Shown here: piece by piece, positions 1-12,853 of the stretch
Layout: every line of letters begins with the position of its first letter
Numbering within the stretch: position 1 is the first letter of the stretch
Source: Xiphophorus maculatus
Taxonomy: Eukaryota > Chordata > Actinopteri > Cyprinodontiformes > Poeciliidae
Assembly (NCBI RefSeq): GCF_002775205.1
Contig: NC_036443.1
Location: forward strand, 13,403,373-13,467,372
Length of the DNA: 64,000 nt
Direction: 5' to 3'
Position numbers and translations under genes: made by a program
The notes under the pieces: model-generated
Seen by the model: the letters and a program-made list of their open reading frames with translations, nothing else
What the model was told of the DNA's origin: nothing
Database searches by the model: none

Positions 1-1364
1 AAAAGAGAACGGCTTGAGTCAAAGCTAATGGGTGCATGATGTTTTCTTACTGGAAAGGCCCAGTACTGGTTTACAAACCTGTTACACATCCAGAACCGCT
101 GGATATAAACCTTTTTTTTTTTTCTTTTGGCAAAAGAACATGAAAAGACTTCTAGCTACAAACTTTGGCCATATCTTCTAAAAGTTTAACACAACACCAT
201 CATGGCGGTTTCTGAGGAGTCTCAGATTCAGCGTGGATCAACTCAAAAATCTTGAGCTGTAAAATATTTTTGCTAAAACTCTTCATGGCCGCCAGACTTT
301 TACTTTACGAGACTTTACAACCCCAACCTTATGTTATTGAGATTTTACTGTATGTGTGACAGACCAACAGAAAGTTACGCACAATTATGAAATATGATGA
401 AAAATGTCTAAATGGTCTCATTTAACCGGAGCAACTTCTTCCACATGTTTGCCGTGTCCCTTTCATAACTTGAGGCCAACTGCAAACTTTTAATGTTTTT
501 CTTTTCAAGCTGAAGTTGAGAGGATGGATTCAAAATATCTATAACATCGGTACCAAGTCGATATCAGCATTGGACTGATACTTGCAAGGTAAGATTGATA
601 CTTTAGATCCAGATTCCATCTTGAAATTTTATTCTATTTTTGTATTGTAGTGTCTCAACTCGACCATAAAAATAACAAATATTTTTGCTTTGAGTTGCTC
701 TCAAATTGTAATATTTTGCACTTTGTTTATTTAGGAAAAAGTGCAAGTAAATTGTGTTAATGCTGTTAAAGTATTTTGCAGATACTTATAAACTACGTCC
801 AAATTCGGTCCTAGGTTCGAACAGAATAATTCACACCTACAAAAAGACTTAAGATAAGACGTTTGATGATGTGTCAAACATAAACAATGAGCATTGGCAT
901 CATTATTTGTATCAGAGGTAAAAGCCCTGTACTTACTTGGCACCAGAGAAATACCAAAGTATGCAATATCGCATACATCTAATAAAATCAGATGTACACT
1001 CTTAACTAAAGAAATGGCTATTTAAGGAAACAGGTAATTAGTGAAGAAAATGTATGAAAGCCATGCGTCCTTTTGCTTTATTTGTGCCACTTTGTGTTGG
1101 TCTATGACACAAAATCCCAATAAAACAAAACATGAAAAAGTTCAAGGGGTAAATACTTTGGTTTGTCTATTACGTAAAATTCCCTTCACAGCAGAAAAGT
1201 AAATATATATGTTAAGTGGAGGAAACTAACTTTTTACTAGATATAAATACTATAATGGCGACTTGGCTTGCTGATTTCACATTGAACAAAAAAAAAACAT
1301 TTGCACTTAAAAGCATATTTAAAAAATAAGCTTCAGCTGCTTTGGTGTCTCTTGTTTAACCAAC
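1..1364 (-). other. Part of the last intron of the GLUT gene
   Basis: The exon ending at 1365 is followed on the minus strand by a GT donor (GAG|GTTGGT). No terminal GLUT exon (GLGPYSF-like followed by PETKG-like sequence) can be read in any minus frame down to base 1. A transposon-end relic occupies about 1075-1165. Confidence 0.7.
1075..1165 (+). mobile_element. Terminal relic of a fish DNA transposon
   Basis: Contains TGTGTTGGTCTATGACAC, then AAATCCCAATAAAA and GTTCAAGGGGTAAATACTTT. These resemble the end of a widespread non-autonomous fish family whose copies begin with CTTGCAAAAGTATT. Matching beginnings occur at 5030 and 7497. Identification is from memory of the family pattern. Confidence 0.45.
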
Positions 1365-4300
1365 CTCCATGAAGGGGAAAACGAGGCCCACAGTAAAGTT
1401 GGAAATCCAGTGGATGGCGCCACCAAGCGTGAAGGCCGCTGGCCGAGCCGAATGCATGAATATCTCAGTGGTCACCACGTTTGGAATGGGGCCTGCCGAA
1501 CACACACACACACACACGCACACACACACATGGGGCTAACCACAACTGAAACACTGCAACACACACCAGTCCTCTCAAGCCAAAAGAGAGGAGGCTGCCA
1601 GGACAGAGCGCTGAATTTACAGAATCTGTGATTACATGTCTGGTTCAAGCAGCACTTCAGATAATGGAGCGGTCTGTTGTAAGCAGTGTGTAAGTAAATA
1701 ACCACAGGTGGGTCAGACTTACTGGGTCCGATGGCATGTCCTATGACGTAGGTGATGACACAAAAGATACTGACGTAAGGCATCCATAATAATCTCGCCT
1801 ATCAACAAACAGGCAATGTTTTCATTAATCCCCTCATTTGTTTGCAACAGAAATGATAAACAACCTACAAAACACACTTTGGCAAGAGAGTATTTTGACC
1901 ATATCATCATTTTTAGGCACATTTTCTAACTCCAAGCTGAACAAACTTGAATGCTTATGGATTTAATCACTGTTGGTGATGTGTATCTGTGCAATGATGG
2001 AGGGCGTGGCCTAAGGAGGTCAACACTATATAACAAGATGCTTAAAATGATTAGTCGGGTTCTTTTCTTTAGGTAAAATGAGATTTAACTGACTCTGAAA
2101 AGCAGAAAATCATGTCTCTCAGAGAGATGCAGAACTCTTGAGATTAAAAAAATATTAGAGCTTGATCAAAGAGGGCGCTGCAGTTGGTGGTTAACAAAAA
2201 TAATCCTCAAACACAAGACTTGCCTAATAATTGTCCACACAGCGTAAATGCCATAAAGTCTAATAGGAAGAAAAGCAATAAATACGATATGAATTAGCAT
2301 TTTGTTCACAGTAGCCTACTGCGTGTACGTTCATTCATCATCATTGCGCGATGTCACTGCTATCAGTCCGAATTCAACGCTTTCAAGGACGGACTGTGCT
2401 CTGGGCTACGTCTCTCTGTTACTGAGAAGTTCTTGCTGGCATTTTGGTTTTTAGTGTCTCGGATTTTTAACAACCTCAGCAAACAGAGACGCGGGATCAT
2501 CGTTTTATTCCTTGGAGCAGGTGCAAACTGCAGGTGTAAACTATCAAACCAAACAGAGCAGTTTTTTGTTATTTGGGCCTTGTACTTTACTTCTTTGCCT
2601 GATTAAAACGTCTAAATGAAATGGATTATATCTGTGATTGTCCCGTTGCTGGAATATTTATTTCTATATTTAATTCTTCCATTTACATTTCTCTGCAGTG
2701 GTGAATCTTGTCCATGTTACTTAGCAGGTTGTTATAATTGCAACCTGACATTCTCTGACATTATGTATCGTAAAAACGTAATGCTTTGTTATTTTTCTTC
2801 ACTTTTTGTGATCGCCTGTGCTTCTTCAAACTGTTTGGGGCATTTCAAGCTGCTTTATCCAGACAGTTGATATATCATATAATAACAGCGGGATGTTTTC
2901 ATAACCTTTATTGAAATAGAGGCAGTGAAAACAGCCAAGCAGGGGGAGGTTATGCATTAAATATACGCATCGCTGCAAGGTTTGGGCATTCTCTTATTGA
3001 ACTACAGAAAGTAAAGGTTAAACTTTATTGCTTAAAACACTTTCACAGTCTTCAGAGTGTAATATGTTTTTTTTTTAATTTATGTGGGAACTTTACGCAG
3101 TTACAAAGCCTTATGTGTCCATCCCAAAAACAAAGGAGACAGAACGATCAGAAACACTTCTTTTCAAGAATTAAACAATTGTGACACAATGTTCTACAAT
3201 ACTTTAAATCATAGTAAGATAACACAGCTGAAATATTTCTGCTACACTTTTGTCAATTGATCGGAGTGACTGTGGACTTGTAATAGTAATTGATTACTTT
3301 CTCTTTCCTTGGGTGTATAAAGATGTTTTTACACATCCTCGTTTCCCTAAAGCTGCTTTATCGCGGGGTGATTTAACTGGTTGTTCCCCAGTCTGCTAGG
3401 CCAGATTCATTTTCTTTCTTGACATGTATCAGTCTGGAAATGGTTACAAGGTCACTTCAGGGGTTGAGACTCCAGGGAACAAGAATGAGATCCATTGTCC
3501 ATAAATAAAAATGTCTGATGCTTTAAAACAGGGGTGTCAAACTCCAGTCCTCGAGGGCCGCTGTCCTGCAACTTTTAGATGTGCCTCTGCTGCACCACAC
3601 CTGAATAGAATAATTAGGTCATTAAGGCTCTGGAGAACTGATCTACACAAGAAGGAGGTAATTAAGCCATTTCATTCCAGTGGTTTGTACCTGTGGCACA
3701 TCTAAAAACTGCAGGACACCGGCCCTTAGGACTGGAGTTTGACACCTGTGCTTTAAAATGTCAAAGAGTGGCCAAAAACCTAACAAAAACCCTAAAACAG
3801 AGAACGCTATAAATAAAAAGGCCAGTAGAGGGCACCAGAGTGTCGTGTTAAATCTGAGTCACGCTGCAGCTTTCACAGTTTACCTGGAAGTTGAGCGCGA
3901 AAGTCAGCAGCGCACAAGACCCGCAGCAGATCCCGAATCCCAGAAGAAGAAGGAGCCTTCGACCTGAGAACTCCACGATGAAGACCTGTGAGAACAAGCT
4001 TCCTGTTCAGAGCTGAAGCTTCCAGCTGCCACAATAAGACTGCAGATTTGAGCTCTTCTACTTTATTTATTTATTTTCAGGATACTTACAGCAGCTATGG
4101 TCATGAAGAGATTCACTGCACCTGTTCCCACTGTAACATACTGGATGTCCTGCTCATTCACTCCGGCAGATGCATAAATACTATCTGCGTAGTAGTAGAT
4201 CTGTAAAAGAAATGCATTGTTGACAGAGATGAGGACGGGGCTGGCAATAAATGGTGGTGCTTTGTAAAAGAAAATGTTTAAAGCAAAACAGATATTAGTG

Positions 4301-7297
4301 TGTTGAAGGTCAGAACGGATGATGCCTCACCGCATTGACCCCGGACAGCTGCTGGCCCATGTTCAAAACGATGGTGGTGAAGAGCTGCCAGCGGAGAAAT
4401 TTCTGGGTTAGCAGGGACAACAGAGACCAGCGAGATTGTATTTCCTCCGCTATCGCCTCGAGAACGAGCTCATCTAACTCGCGCTCCACATCATTTTGGC
4501 CACGCAGAAGCTGCATCGCTGAGAGGGGCAAAACACACCAAAACTCAATTGCGTTTAGTTTTGAGGCGGCCATGTAAAGTGGTTTGTTTTCTGTCCTGGC
4601 CTCTTACCTTTCAAGCAGTTCACCTCGTCTTTCTTCTGGAAGAGGAGGTACCTGGGACTCTCTGGGAAGAGCGGCAGGAAAATCAACTGGAAAACAGCGG
4701 GAATGGCGGTCAAGCCGAACATGATGGTCCAGCCTGGATCAGAACACAGTCAGGTTTCATTTGAAGGCTGAGCGTGAGGAATAAATGAACAGCAAGCATC
4801 TACTTGGATTTATGAGCACCTGTTTTGTTGCCGAGCAAGCTCCTGATGCCAAACACTTGTGCAACGAGGATGCCAACAGTGATGAAGAGCTGTGGGAAGA
4901 TTCCAATGGCTCCTCGCAAGTTTCTGGGTGCGATTTCGCCCAGATACATTGGCACCACGTTGGACGACAGACCTGCAAACGTGGATGGGGTAAAATAAGA
5001 TATATACACCAGCCTGAACTATAATGCTTTGCAAAAGTATTTCAACCTTTGTAACATTTTCCCATTTCACCATGTTACAACCAAGAATATTTTGCTGACT
5101 GATTTTGTAACATAATGTGCTCAAACAGAATCAAGATGTTTGATTCAAGGGGGAAATGTTTATTATCTGACAGTAATTCAGTATTAATCTGTGTTTCTAA
5201 CTGTGGAAGTTCAGAGGGCAAAGCAACAAACTCACGGCAAATCCTGTCTGGTTAAACGTGACTGCAATTACAAACTAATCTACATGAATTGATGTGCCAG
5301 ATTTCATTATTACTTCCATGTGATAAAAGCATTGAAGTGTGTGAATGAGAGGAGTTTTTTTTTATTAAGTCAGTGACTTTAAAGCACAACTTATGTGAAC
5401 AAAAATAACTGAATTTGGAACTAGTTCTTGTTGAAGATGAACCGATGTTAAACAAAATATAGTGACATGTTCTTTATCATCCTCAAGAGGTTATTATCGA
5501 GCTCATACCAGATAACAAAGCTTATGTATTGCAAATTTTTTGCTCAGGTCCCTCTTGAAAATGAGATCTAGATCTCAACAGGGTTTACCTGATTAAATAA
5601 AGGAATATATAAAGCGGTCATCAAGTTTTAAGCCTAATAACTTTGTCAATTTTTCAAAGTGAGTGAATTTACTTCCAGGTATTGATCCTAAACTGATTGG
5701 TGGTGTGCAGTGGTAAGGTGCGAACCAGAAGAGGTCAATGGAGGCAACAAAAAGAAAACACTTAAGGAAAGGAGAGGTGACCAGATTTGATTTTTTTTTT
5801 GCTAACTGGGGAACTTAAATGTTTACATTTTTAGGTCACCAAACTGCAAACATGTATCCTTCAAAGGTCAAAAACATTTATCTTCAAAGTGATAAGTGAT
5901 AAAAAATGATGTTTCTTTATATTTTATGCAAATTGGCCGAATGTAGCATCAGTCAGATAAACTGACCAATCATAATTGTTGAATATTTTATCACAGCCTT
6001 TTCAGCAAGTTTCAGCCTTTCTGTTATAATTAGCTGACTAACTTTGAGTAAAATGAAAATGGGTTGCTACGGCTCCCAAGCATCCACACAAAAGTAAAAA
6101 AAAACAAAACAAATAAAATCATTCTCAAATTATTATATAATAATTGGGAACGTCCAAATTATTTTAACCAATAAGATGTTTCTTTTAAGAACTAACTACT
6201 CAAACAGCACAAACAAAATCTTTAGCAGCACAAATGTTTGTCATCCGTTTTGTTTGATTCTGGTATAATGTTAGTGCTGGTAGACCTTTCGCCTACATAA
6301 ACCTTTAAACCGAAGCAGCCACGCAGAAGCCAAACATTTTTTGCTGCACGATACATAACAAAAGGTAGCAACTTTGATTTCTGTGATGTTGGGGTGCTGG
6401 TTGATCTTTGACTGCCTTTAGGAACATTTATTAATTATCGTAAAGAGGATGGCAGCACAAACATTTGACAATTCTTTTTTACGAGTTGAAGGAATTTGGG
6501 GGGACCAACTGCATCCAGGTGACAGACCATCAAAACGATGGAGTTGAATACTTTTGTTAAATGTTTTCAAATGAAATGTCCAACCTGCACATATTCCCAC
6601 TATGACCCTGGCCGCAATTATGAGCTCATAGGACTTGGATATCTCACAGACTCCCATCATGATCGCCGGGACGATGGAGAAGATGTTGTTGAAGAGGAGG
6701 GTGCCCTTCCTGTTGCAGTTTTGAAACGAATTAAAGACACAACCTGCTCCTAGATGCAGAACTGTAAAGCTTGCTGTGGATGAGTGTTTACCTGCCGAGC
6801 CTCTTAACCAGAGGAGCCACCATCAGAGCTCCAAAGAGGCCTCCGAGTGGGAACATGGATACGGTCACTGACCACAACACAGTCAGGAAGCGCTCTGGTA
6901 TCGGCTCATTATAACGTTCAATGTAGGTTTTGTTGTAAAAGTCTCGCATTAACTGCAGAGAACAGAACAAGGCTGAAAGTGTCTCCGATCCAAATCGTAG
7001 TATGAATGATTGTTAAAACAAGAAAATAGTTACTGGTGCTGGAGAGTTGATTACAGCAATGTTGTATCCATACTGGAAGGATGAACCAAACGCGGCCAAA
7101 AGACTGGCTAGTACCAAAACTGTTGTTAGTCTCTAATAGGGGGGGGGACATGAGGAAAAATCTTTCACAAACACAAATGTCATCCATAATAATTATTTAG
7201 ACACAAGGACAGATCAGACAAAACAAACGCCGATACTCACCCCTTCCAGCGGGTTCGAGTCCTCCTCTATGGCTATGGCGAGGGCGTCTGAAAACAT
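1365..7297 (-). CDS. slc2a5-like: Class II facilitative sugar transporter (GLUT5-like), 11 of about 12 coding exons
   Basis: Major-facilitator hexose transporter of the plasma membrane. Exons read on the minus strand: 7241-7297, 7034-7132, 6792-6952, 6585-6709, 4820-4972, 4608-4733, 4331-4518, 4090-4200, 3884-3985, 1723-1798 and 1365-1492. All have AG/GT borders and join in frame into 442 codons. The start gives [19 protein letters not shown]. Sugar-transporter signatures in order are [10 protein letters not shown] (TM1), [77 protein letters not shown] and [14 protein letters not shown]. The exon lengths 161, 125, 188, 111, 102, 76 and 128 are, as I recall them, those of SLC2A5-type genes. 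Class II is favoured because the GLUT1 tryptophan of PIPW is Asn. The final exon (TM12 and tail) is not in 1-1364 and should lie outside the window. Paralog is uncertain: synteny with gpr157 and mir-34a points to SLC2A5/7, but slc2a9, slc2a11 and fish slc2a15 are alternatives. Confidence 0.93.
1501..1530. repeat. (CA)n microsatellite
   Basis: Interrupted CA repeat a few bases upstream (minus sense) of the acceptor of the 1365-1492 GLUT exon, so length changes could affect that splice site. Confidence 0.85.
1799..3883 (-). other. GLUT intron between the 102-bp and 76-bp exons
   Basis: About 2.1 kb with GT-AG ends. It contains one hAT-type MITE (3529-3750). No coding or RNA signal was seen elsewhere. 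Confidence 0.8.
3529..3750. mobile_element. 222-bp hAT-type MITE with 8-bp target duplication
   Basis: The ends are inverted repeats: CAGGGGTGTCAAACTCCAGT on the left and ACTGGAGTTTGACACCTGTG on the right. The element is flanked on both sides by CTTTAAAA (3521-3528 and 3751-3758), the 8-bp duplication expected of hAT transposition. The interior has no transposase coding, so it is non-autonomous. Confidence 0.9.
4973..6584 (-). other. GLUT intron between the 125-bp and 153-bp exons
   Basis: About 1.6 kb. A transposon relic starts near 5028 (CTTTGCAAAAGTATTTCAACC). The rest is AT-rich with no recognisable feature. Confidence 0.75.
5028..5125. mobile_element. Decayed fish DNA-transposon end
   Basis: CTTTGCAAAAGTATTTCAAC is followed by ACATTTTCCCATTTCACCAT and GTTACAACCAAGAATATT. 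This matches the pattern of the same repeat family whose end is seen at 1075-1165. Only a short fragment remains. Confidence 0.5.
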
Positions 7298-7496
7298 GGC
7301 TGCTTTGTGTTTTTGCTGCAGAGCTCACTCTGGCGTGCCCTTTGGACAAAAGATGGTAAAGGTTTATGATTCAACTTGCGATTATTACTCTCATGCTGCT
7401 GACTTTACTATCAGGTCTAGAAAGTTAATCTACCTTTATGTAATGAACATGAGACATATTAAATGACGGGCTGAAATTAGCGCAGATATACATGCA

Positions 7497-8175
7497 GTGC
7501 CTTGCAAAAGTGACCATCTCACATTATGTAGCATTACAACTAAAAACGTAAAGATATGTTGTTTGACTTTTTAAAGTGATTGAATAGGCCATAAATGTGA
7601 AGTGATAGGAAAAAGACTTATGGGTTACATATAGATTGCTGTGAACACCTCTTTTTAAAGACTTTCCACAATCTCAGTTTGGACTTTGCATGGGAATATG
7701 CATTGATCTAAACCCTTCTACTGCAGCTCTGCTTGCATGTTTGAGGTTGTAGGTTTCTCTCTTTTTTTTTTACCAAGTCCGTTGGTTAGCGGCACCAATA
7801 TTTCCATCAATCCTGACCAGTGAACCTGTCCCTGTTGAAGAAAAGTATCCCCACAAAGTGATGCTGCCACCACCGGGTTTTTTTGTGTGTGTGTGTGTTT
7901 TTTTTTTTTCACTGTTGGATGGTGAGGTGAGGGTCAGTACTAGCTTTCTTCTGCAGATACGTTTTTCCATGTAGTCTAGAGAGCTGAGTTTTGGTCTCAT
8001 CTTACTAAACACATTGTTTCTCAGGTTTGCTATACATTTAAAGTTTTACAATGCTCTTTCCACTTTTAGGTTGCTAACAGAACAGCATGAGATATTGTTC
8101 TATAACCTAGCCCCGTTTCAAATCTCTCTACAGTTTCCTTCCTGACTTGTCTGCTGTGCTCTTTGGTCATCATGA
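7497..8175. mobile_element. Decayed non-autonomous DNA transposon
   Basis: Begins CAGTGCCTTGCAAAAGTGA. It contains GTCCCTGTTGAAGAAAAGTA with CCCCACAAAGTGATGCTGCC, then GAGTTTTGGTCTCATCTTAC, word order typical of Tc1-derived fish repeats. Poly-T and GT tracts (about 7759-7910) interrupt it. The reading frame is destroyed, so this is fossil DNA. Confidence 0.6.
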
Positions 8176-10170
8176 AGCCGAAGGGACATTTGAGGCCTTT
8201 AGAGAACAGATGCATTTATACTGAGATTAAAGTTTGCAGTTTCATTCAGTATTGTTATTAAAGCATGCAATTTCATTCAATATCATTCATAAATCACCTG
8301 ACTTTTAGCCATAAAAACCTGAAACCCACCCGCAGTGTTCGCATTGTCCAATTACATTCTAATGAAATACACAAAAGATTGTTGTTGAAGTGTGACAAAG
8401 GCATTGCGTTCGTATCACACAACAGCTTTGTGATGTAATAGCTGCTTTCATCAATTTAGGCAAATTGATAAAAGCAGCTATTATATTAGGGCAATTACTG
8501 CAAATAAAAGATAAACAATGATAAGGCACCTTTACTGCTTTTAAAAGAATTACAACAGGACACTAAAGTGACAAACAGCTGCCAAAACTGCCACTCTTCA
8601 TCCCTCTAGTTTATTGGATCTATCTGCTTTTATGGCACACCGAAGCTACATGAAAGAAGAAACTTCTGCAGGATCAATACTGTTGCACGTTTCTTCTTCT
8701 GCTTGCTCTATTTACAATGGTTATTATATGGTTCTTATCTCCAAAGTTAAGTCTATTTGCCTATAAAAGATCGCTAGTGTTGTTTGCTCATAAAGCTGGA
8801 TGTCAGGTCCAGGGCGCCTCGGTGCAAAAGCAATCATCCCAAATATAGATTTCATATCGGAGTTAAACCAAAGATAAAGTGTTAACAAAATAAACACCTG
8901 TGAAGAAAAGTCGAAGGGCATATAAACTTAAGAATCATTTGCAAGATGAGTCCGGTGGGACTTTGAAATGATAAACCAACATGGGGGATTGTGTGTTAGG
9001 AATCTTATCAAAAATGTAATAAATAGTTTCCTGATTAAATTTGGCAAGGTGTTTCACTGGAAGCCCAGCTTAAAATGGATAGAGGCATGAGATTACCCAC
9101 ATAACATTTTGAGCAGCACTATTTCAACAGTAGCATTGAAAGAGTGAAACTTTAACTATCATTTACAATCTGTCACTGTAAAAAGGTGCAAAAATATCAC
9201 AGCAGCCCAAAGACAAATTTTATTGTTGGTTTAATAAATTACTTCTTGGACTAACAAGGCTCACAAACCTTATAAACCATATAAGAGACATGCAAACATG
9301 GTCTGTTTGTGCTACTTTGAATTGCTCTATCAAATAAGACGCTAATAAAATCTGCTGCAGATTGTCTTTGTAACAGAACAAAAAACTAGGTTTACTGAGG
9401 ATTTAATAACTCTGAGTCCCTGACATTTGTGTAAAAACAAATCCAATCTCTTGTTACATCTGGTAGAAGAGATGATAAACTGTTGAAGCGTTGGCAGTGT
9501 ACCAGAGAATGAAAGCGGTGTTATTAAAATCACCAGATCTAGTCACAAATGCATTGGGGTGTTGTGTTCTCAGCAATGTAGCCAGTCATAGAGAAACATG
9601 TTCCAAAGTAAATATTTAATTCACCACCTAATTATTTAGTTTACAAATAAAATACTTTCAAATTGGATATGTACTTAGGACGCTAAATATTTACTTTCCA
9701 ATCTACACATTTACATTTTATTAAAAGAGGATAATTTAATGTTAACTTTGGACAAAACGTTTGGCTCTTTCCTCCTTAAATCTTCCTAGTCCTCAGCGAG
9801 TGGCGTGCAGCGAGAGTGAAACAACAACACTGCGCGTTGACGTCACAATATCACAGAGTTTAATCCCATACAAAGCTACAGAGAAACAGAGATATTCATT
9901 CATTACCTTGAGACAGGAAAAATAAAGCAAGAAAAGAAACCAAGGGGAAAAAAAAGGCAAAGACGCGTCTTTGGAGATAGCTGCTGCAAAAAAGCAAAAT
10001 AGTGGCAACTTTCTGAAAATTTAGTGGTGACACTAAATTTTATACTAAGTGGGTGTTTTTCTATTTAATATATGCACTCAAGGCGTTCCTCTAGTTGACC
10101 AACTGGAAACTCCCTTAAGCACTCAGAGAACTTCCCCTAATTTATGGCAAGATCAAAGGGCCATCTGTTC
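8176..10170. other. Intergenic, AT-rich, no gene seen
   Basis: Lies upstream of the GLUT start. It contains a 22-bp-arm inverted repeat (8436-8483), one copy of a short repeat (about 8852-8946), AT-rich modules with CTAAATATTTA motifs (9607-9740) and a palindromic CRE-like TGACGTCA at 9838-9845. No coding exon or RNA gene is recognised. Confidence 0.6.
8436..8483. repeat. Inverted repeat, 22-bp arms, 4-base loop
   Basis: The left arm 8436-8457 (TAATAGCTGCTTTCATCAAT...) pairs with the right arm 8462-8483 with one mismatch. A transcript would form a tight hairpin, too short in loop and stem to be a convincing microRNA precursor. Confidence 0.8.
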
Positions 10171-10177
10171 TCTGCAA

Positions 10178-10899
10178 GGGTGTAGGTATGGTCTAAGTTT
10201 TGGTGGGACCTTACAACTTACTGACAACCCCGCCCTCCCACACACACACACACACACACACCGACCATTTTTGACCAGTGGGGGGGCACCACATTGGCTT
10301 AATAACCCCCTCCCTATGTGAAAAAATATTACATAATTAACAGACCTATTCTACCTCACATTCAGTGCTGACCTTACTAAACACCGGACTTTACAACAAA
10401 TGCGTTGCGTGATAGATATCTAACTTATGGGTCCACTCACTGTACTTACAGCCGAGGTAGCGAAATAACTTCTAATGTCTGTCGTCCTTTTCTTTTTTGG
10501 TGGCGACATGGTCTCGGAGACTCATAATAAATGTCAAACTCAGAAGGAGACGCGTTCACTGTCAGCACCATGGACCAAGCTTCCGTTCCGCGTGTGGCCA
10601 GCTGGCCGCCGCCTGGTGCAGCTAATCAAAGAACGTAGATCCAAGTTCTGTGAGCCAACAGCGGCATGGGTCGTCATAGTTCATAACAGCGAATTTTAAA
10701 ATGAATGCTACCACTGCGTAGTATATTGAAATATTAAACTAATCAATGTAGATTTTCGTTTATTTATTTTGTTTTTGTTAAAAAAATACATATGTTTTTT
10801 TTTTTTAAATTAATATGGCAAAAATTGGTCGGGACTATTTTATATCCCTTGAATATTGGTCGTGTCATGTCACGACCGTCCATACCCAAACCTACGCCC
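10178..10899. mobile_element. Non-autonomous DNA element with GGGYGTAGGT termini
   Basis: The left end GGGTGTAGGTATGG has an inverted counterpart at the right end, CCATACCCAAACCTACGCCC. The interior has a (CA)n run (10241-10262) and no transposase. Boundaries are approximate, and no clear target duplication was found. Confidence 0.5.
10241..10262. repeat. (CA)n microsatellite
   Basis: Uninterrupted run of 11 CA units. Confidence 0.9.
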
Positions 10900-11649
10900 A
10901 TGGTTCTCTGGCACCACAAAAGGGCGTCCTGACCCCCTGTGGTCCCACGGCCATCCCTGGCACAGTAAAATCCTGAGATAAGACTTCACGGATAGCTGTG
11001 AAGTCTGAAGTCTCTTCCATTATCTCTCCTTAAATTCTTCAAAGAGACTTGCATCCAGTAATAGAGCAGGAAATGTTATTTTTACAAACCCCAGTTTTGC
11101 TTCTCTATAGTCAGCACCCCAAAAGATTGAGTCCTGCCAAAAGTCACACACAAAATCAACAGAACAAAATAAGGTATAATTCCTGAGCCATTTTCTAATA
11201 GTAAACAAAACATTTTCATTTAAACAATTTCCATTTGCTTCTGATATAGTCAGAGATAATACAGTTTTCAAATACATTCATCATTTAGTCGTTGCAAAAT
11301 GAGATAATACAATCTTCAGTAAAAACATGGTATTAGTACTTAGAAATTAAATGTTAGCGGTTTCAATCGTCTATGTTGCATTAAATTTCACATCCTCCCA
11401 GATGTTGGTTTTCTTACAGGCTTTTATCTGCTGTGAACAGACCAGATGTCTCTCTCTCTCAATCTCCAGTGCTTCTGGCCTACAGAAATGCTAATTTTAT
11501 GGCTCCGTGGTCCGGCCTCACAGCAGGGAGGGCCCATCGAGTGATCTGCATTTTGGCCCCTGTTTGTCTGGTTCAAAATAAGAGTGTTGAATGTACCTTC
11601 TACACATGCCGTAAGATTAACTGTATTAAGCACTAAAAATAATCATTTT

Positions 11650-11800
11650 TCCTTAACAATTTCAAACTAAATATTTATTTTCCAAACCAAATGTTTAGCT
11701 GTCCAACTAAATATTTGCTAACTAAATCAATAGTTAGGCTGCTAGCTAAAGATGTAGCTCTTTCCAAGCTAAATAATTAGCTAATATGTAAATGAGCTTG
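11650..11800. repeat. AT-rich modules based on CTAAATATTTAG
   Basis: Several imperfect copies of ACTAAATATTTA / CTAAATAATTAGC-like words, some inverted. Similar modules lie at 9607-9740. They may be the ends of one larger decayed element, which cannot be settled by eye. Confidence 0.4.
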
Positions 11801-12751
11801 CCGGCAAGCGGAAGTAGAATAGCAAGTAAAAGCTTGGTTTTTGGTGACCTTTATACATAAACTCCGCTGCTGGCGGGACTGAAACGTCGCTCAAGTTTTT
11901 CTTTAACAATAAATTATCATGTCCAGCGTGTTTGTTGAAAACGTAGGACAAGTCGTTTTAATGGCTGTACGTAGAGATGTTTACTTATGGTTTTACAGAC
12001 GCCGTTTTTGCATCAACATCCGCCACTTCGGGCAGGCCACTTCCGGTACATGTTAATTCACTCTTAAGCTGCTTTACAGCGCCTATCGAAGTTTAAGACT
12101 TAAAATTATTTATTATTATTTAATTGTTTTTATGAAAATAAAATACATTGTTCATTTGAATCTCTCTCTCTCTCATGTTTTCCGGCTCTGCAGCCACGAC
12201 GCCTTCTTTTCAACTCCTCCAGGGTTTTCTGGTTCAAGTTGTATTATTTCAGCTTTTGCGTTGTCGCCATGGTTACACATAATAACAAATGAGCAAATAT
12301 TAGCAGAAATCAATCCAGGAGAACAGCATCCTAAACTAGAAAGACGGTCCTAAAAAAACCCAAACAAACAAACAAAAAAAAAAAAAACAATTTTCCCGCC
12401 AGAAACGCAGGAATGAAAGTTTCCCCAAAAATAAATAAATAAATAAAATTAAAGCAACAACTTGCTGTCACTTTGAGCGGCGTAATTCTTCAAATGTTCA
12501 TGGTCCATGCTTTCTTTAAAAGGTACATTGCTATCTTTCCGTTTTCCTTTGCTATAGAAATAAAAATACACTTACTTGCATCAACGGAGCTCCTTTGTTG
12601 TCCTTATTGTATGTACCCGATCCTCCAGCTGCTAAACACGAAGCAGCGCTGAAAATAAAGAATTCCTGTTTCCGCGGTGGCTGCTGTTGCTAAGCGAGGT
12701 CTCCGTGGACGAGCTGTCCTGTTACGATGATATGTGGAAGAGCCGAACATG

Positions 12752-12853
12752 AATCGTCTTGCAAATGATTCTTACGTTTATATGCCTTTCTTCTTTTCTT
12801 CAGAGGTGTTTATTTTGTTAACACTTTATCTTTGGTTTAATGAAATCTATATT
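12752..12853. mobile_element. 102-bp insertion flanked by 12-bp direct repeats
   Basis: GAGCCGAACATG occurs at 12740-12751 and again at 12854-12865, exactly bracketing this segment as a target-site duplication would. The insert closely matches, in inverted orientation, the stretch about 8852-8946; the shared core includes GGTGTTTATTTTGTTAACAC. Element class unknown. Confidence 0.65.

Noticed and set aside
1..1364. Search for the terminal GLUT exon
   Set aside because: No minus-strand frame encodes a TM12 / PETKG-like tail, so the exon is taken to be left of the window rather than missing from the genome.
9594..9603. Perfect p53 half site AAACATGTTC
   Set aside because: No second half site adjacent; single half sites are common by chance.
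9838..9845. Palindromic CRE TGACGTCA
   Set aside because: A single eight-base motif with no promoter or exon nearby; noted only within the regional description.
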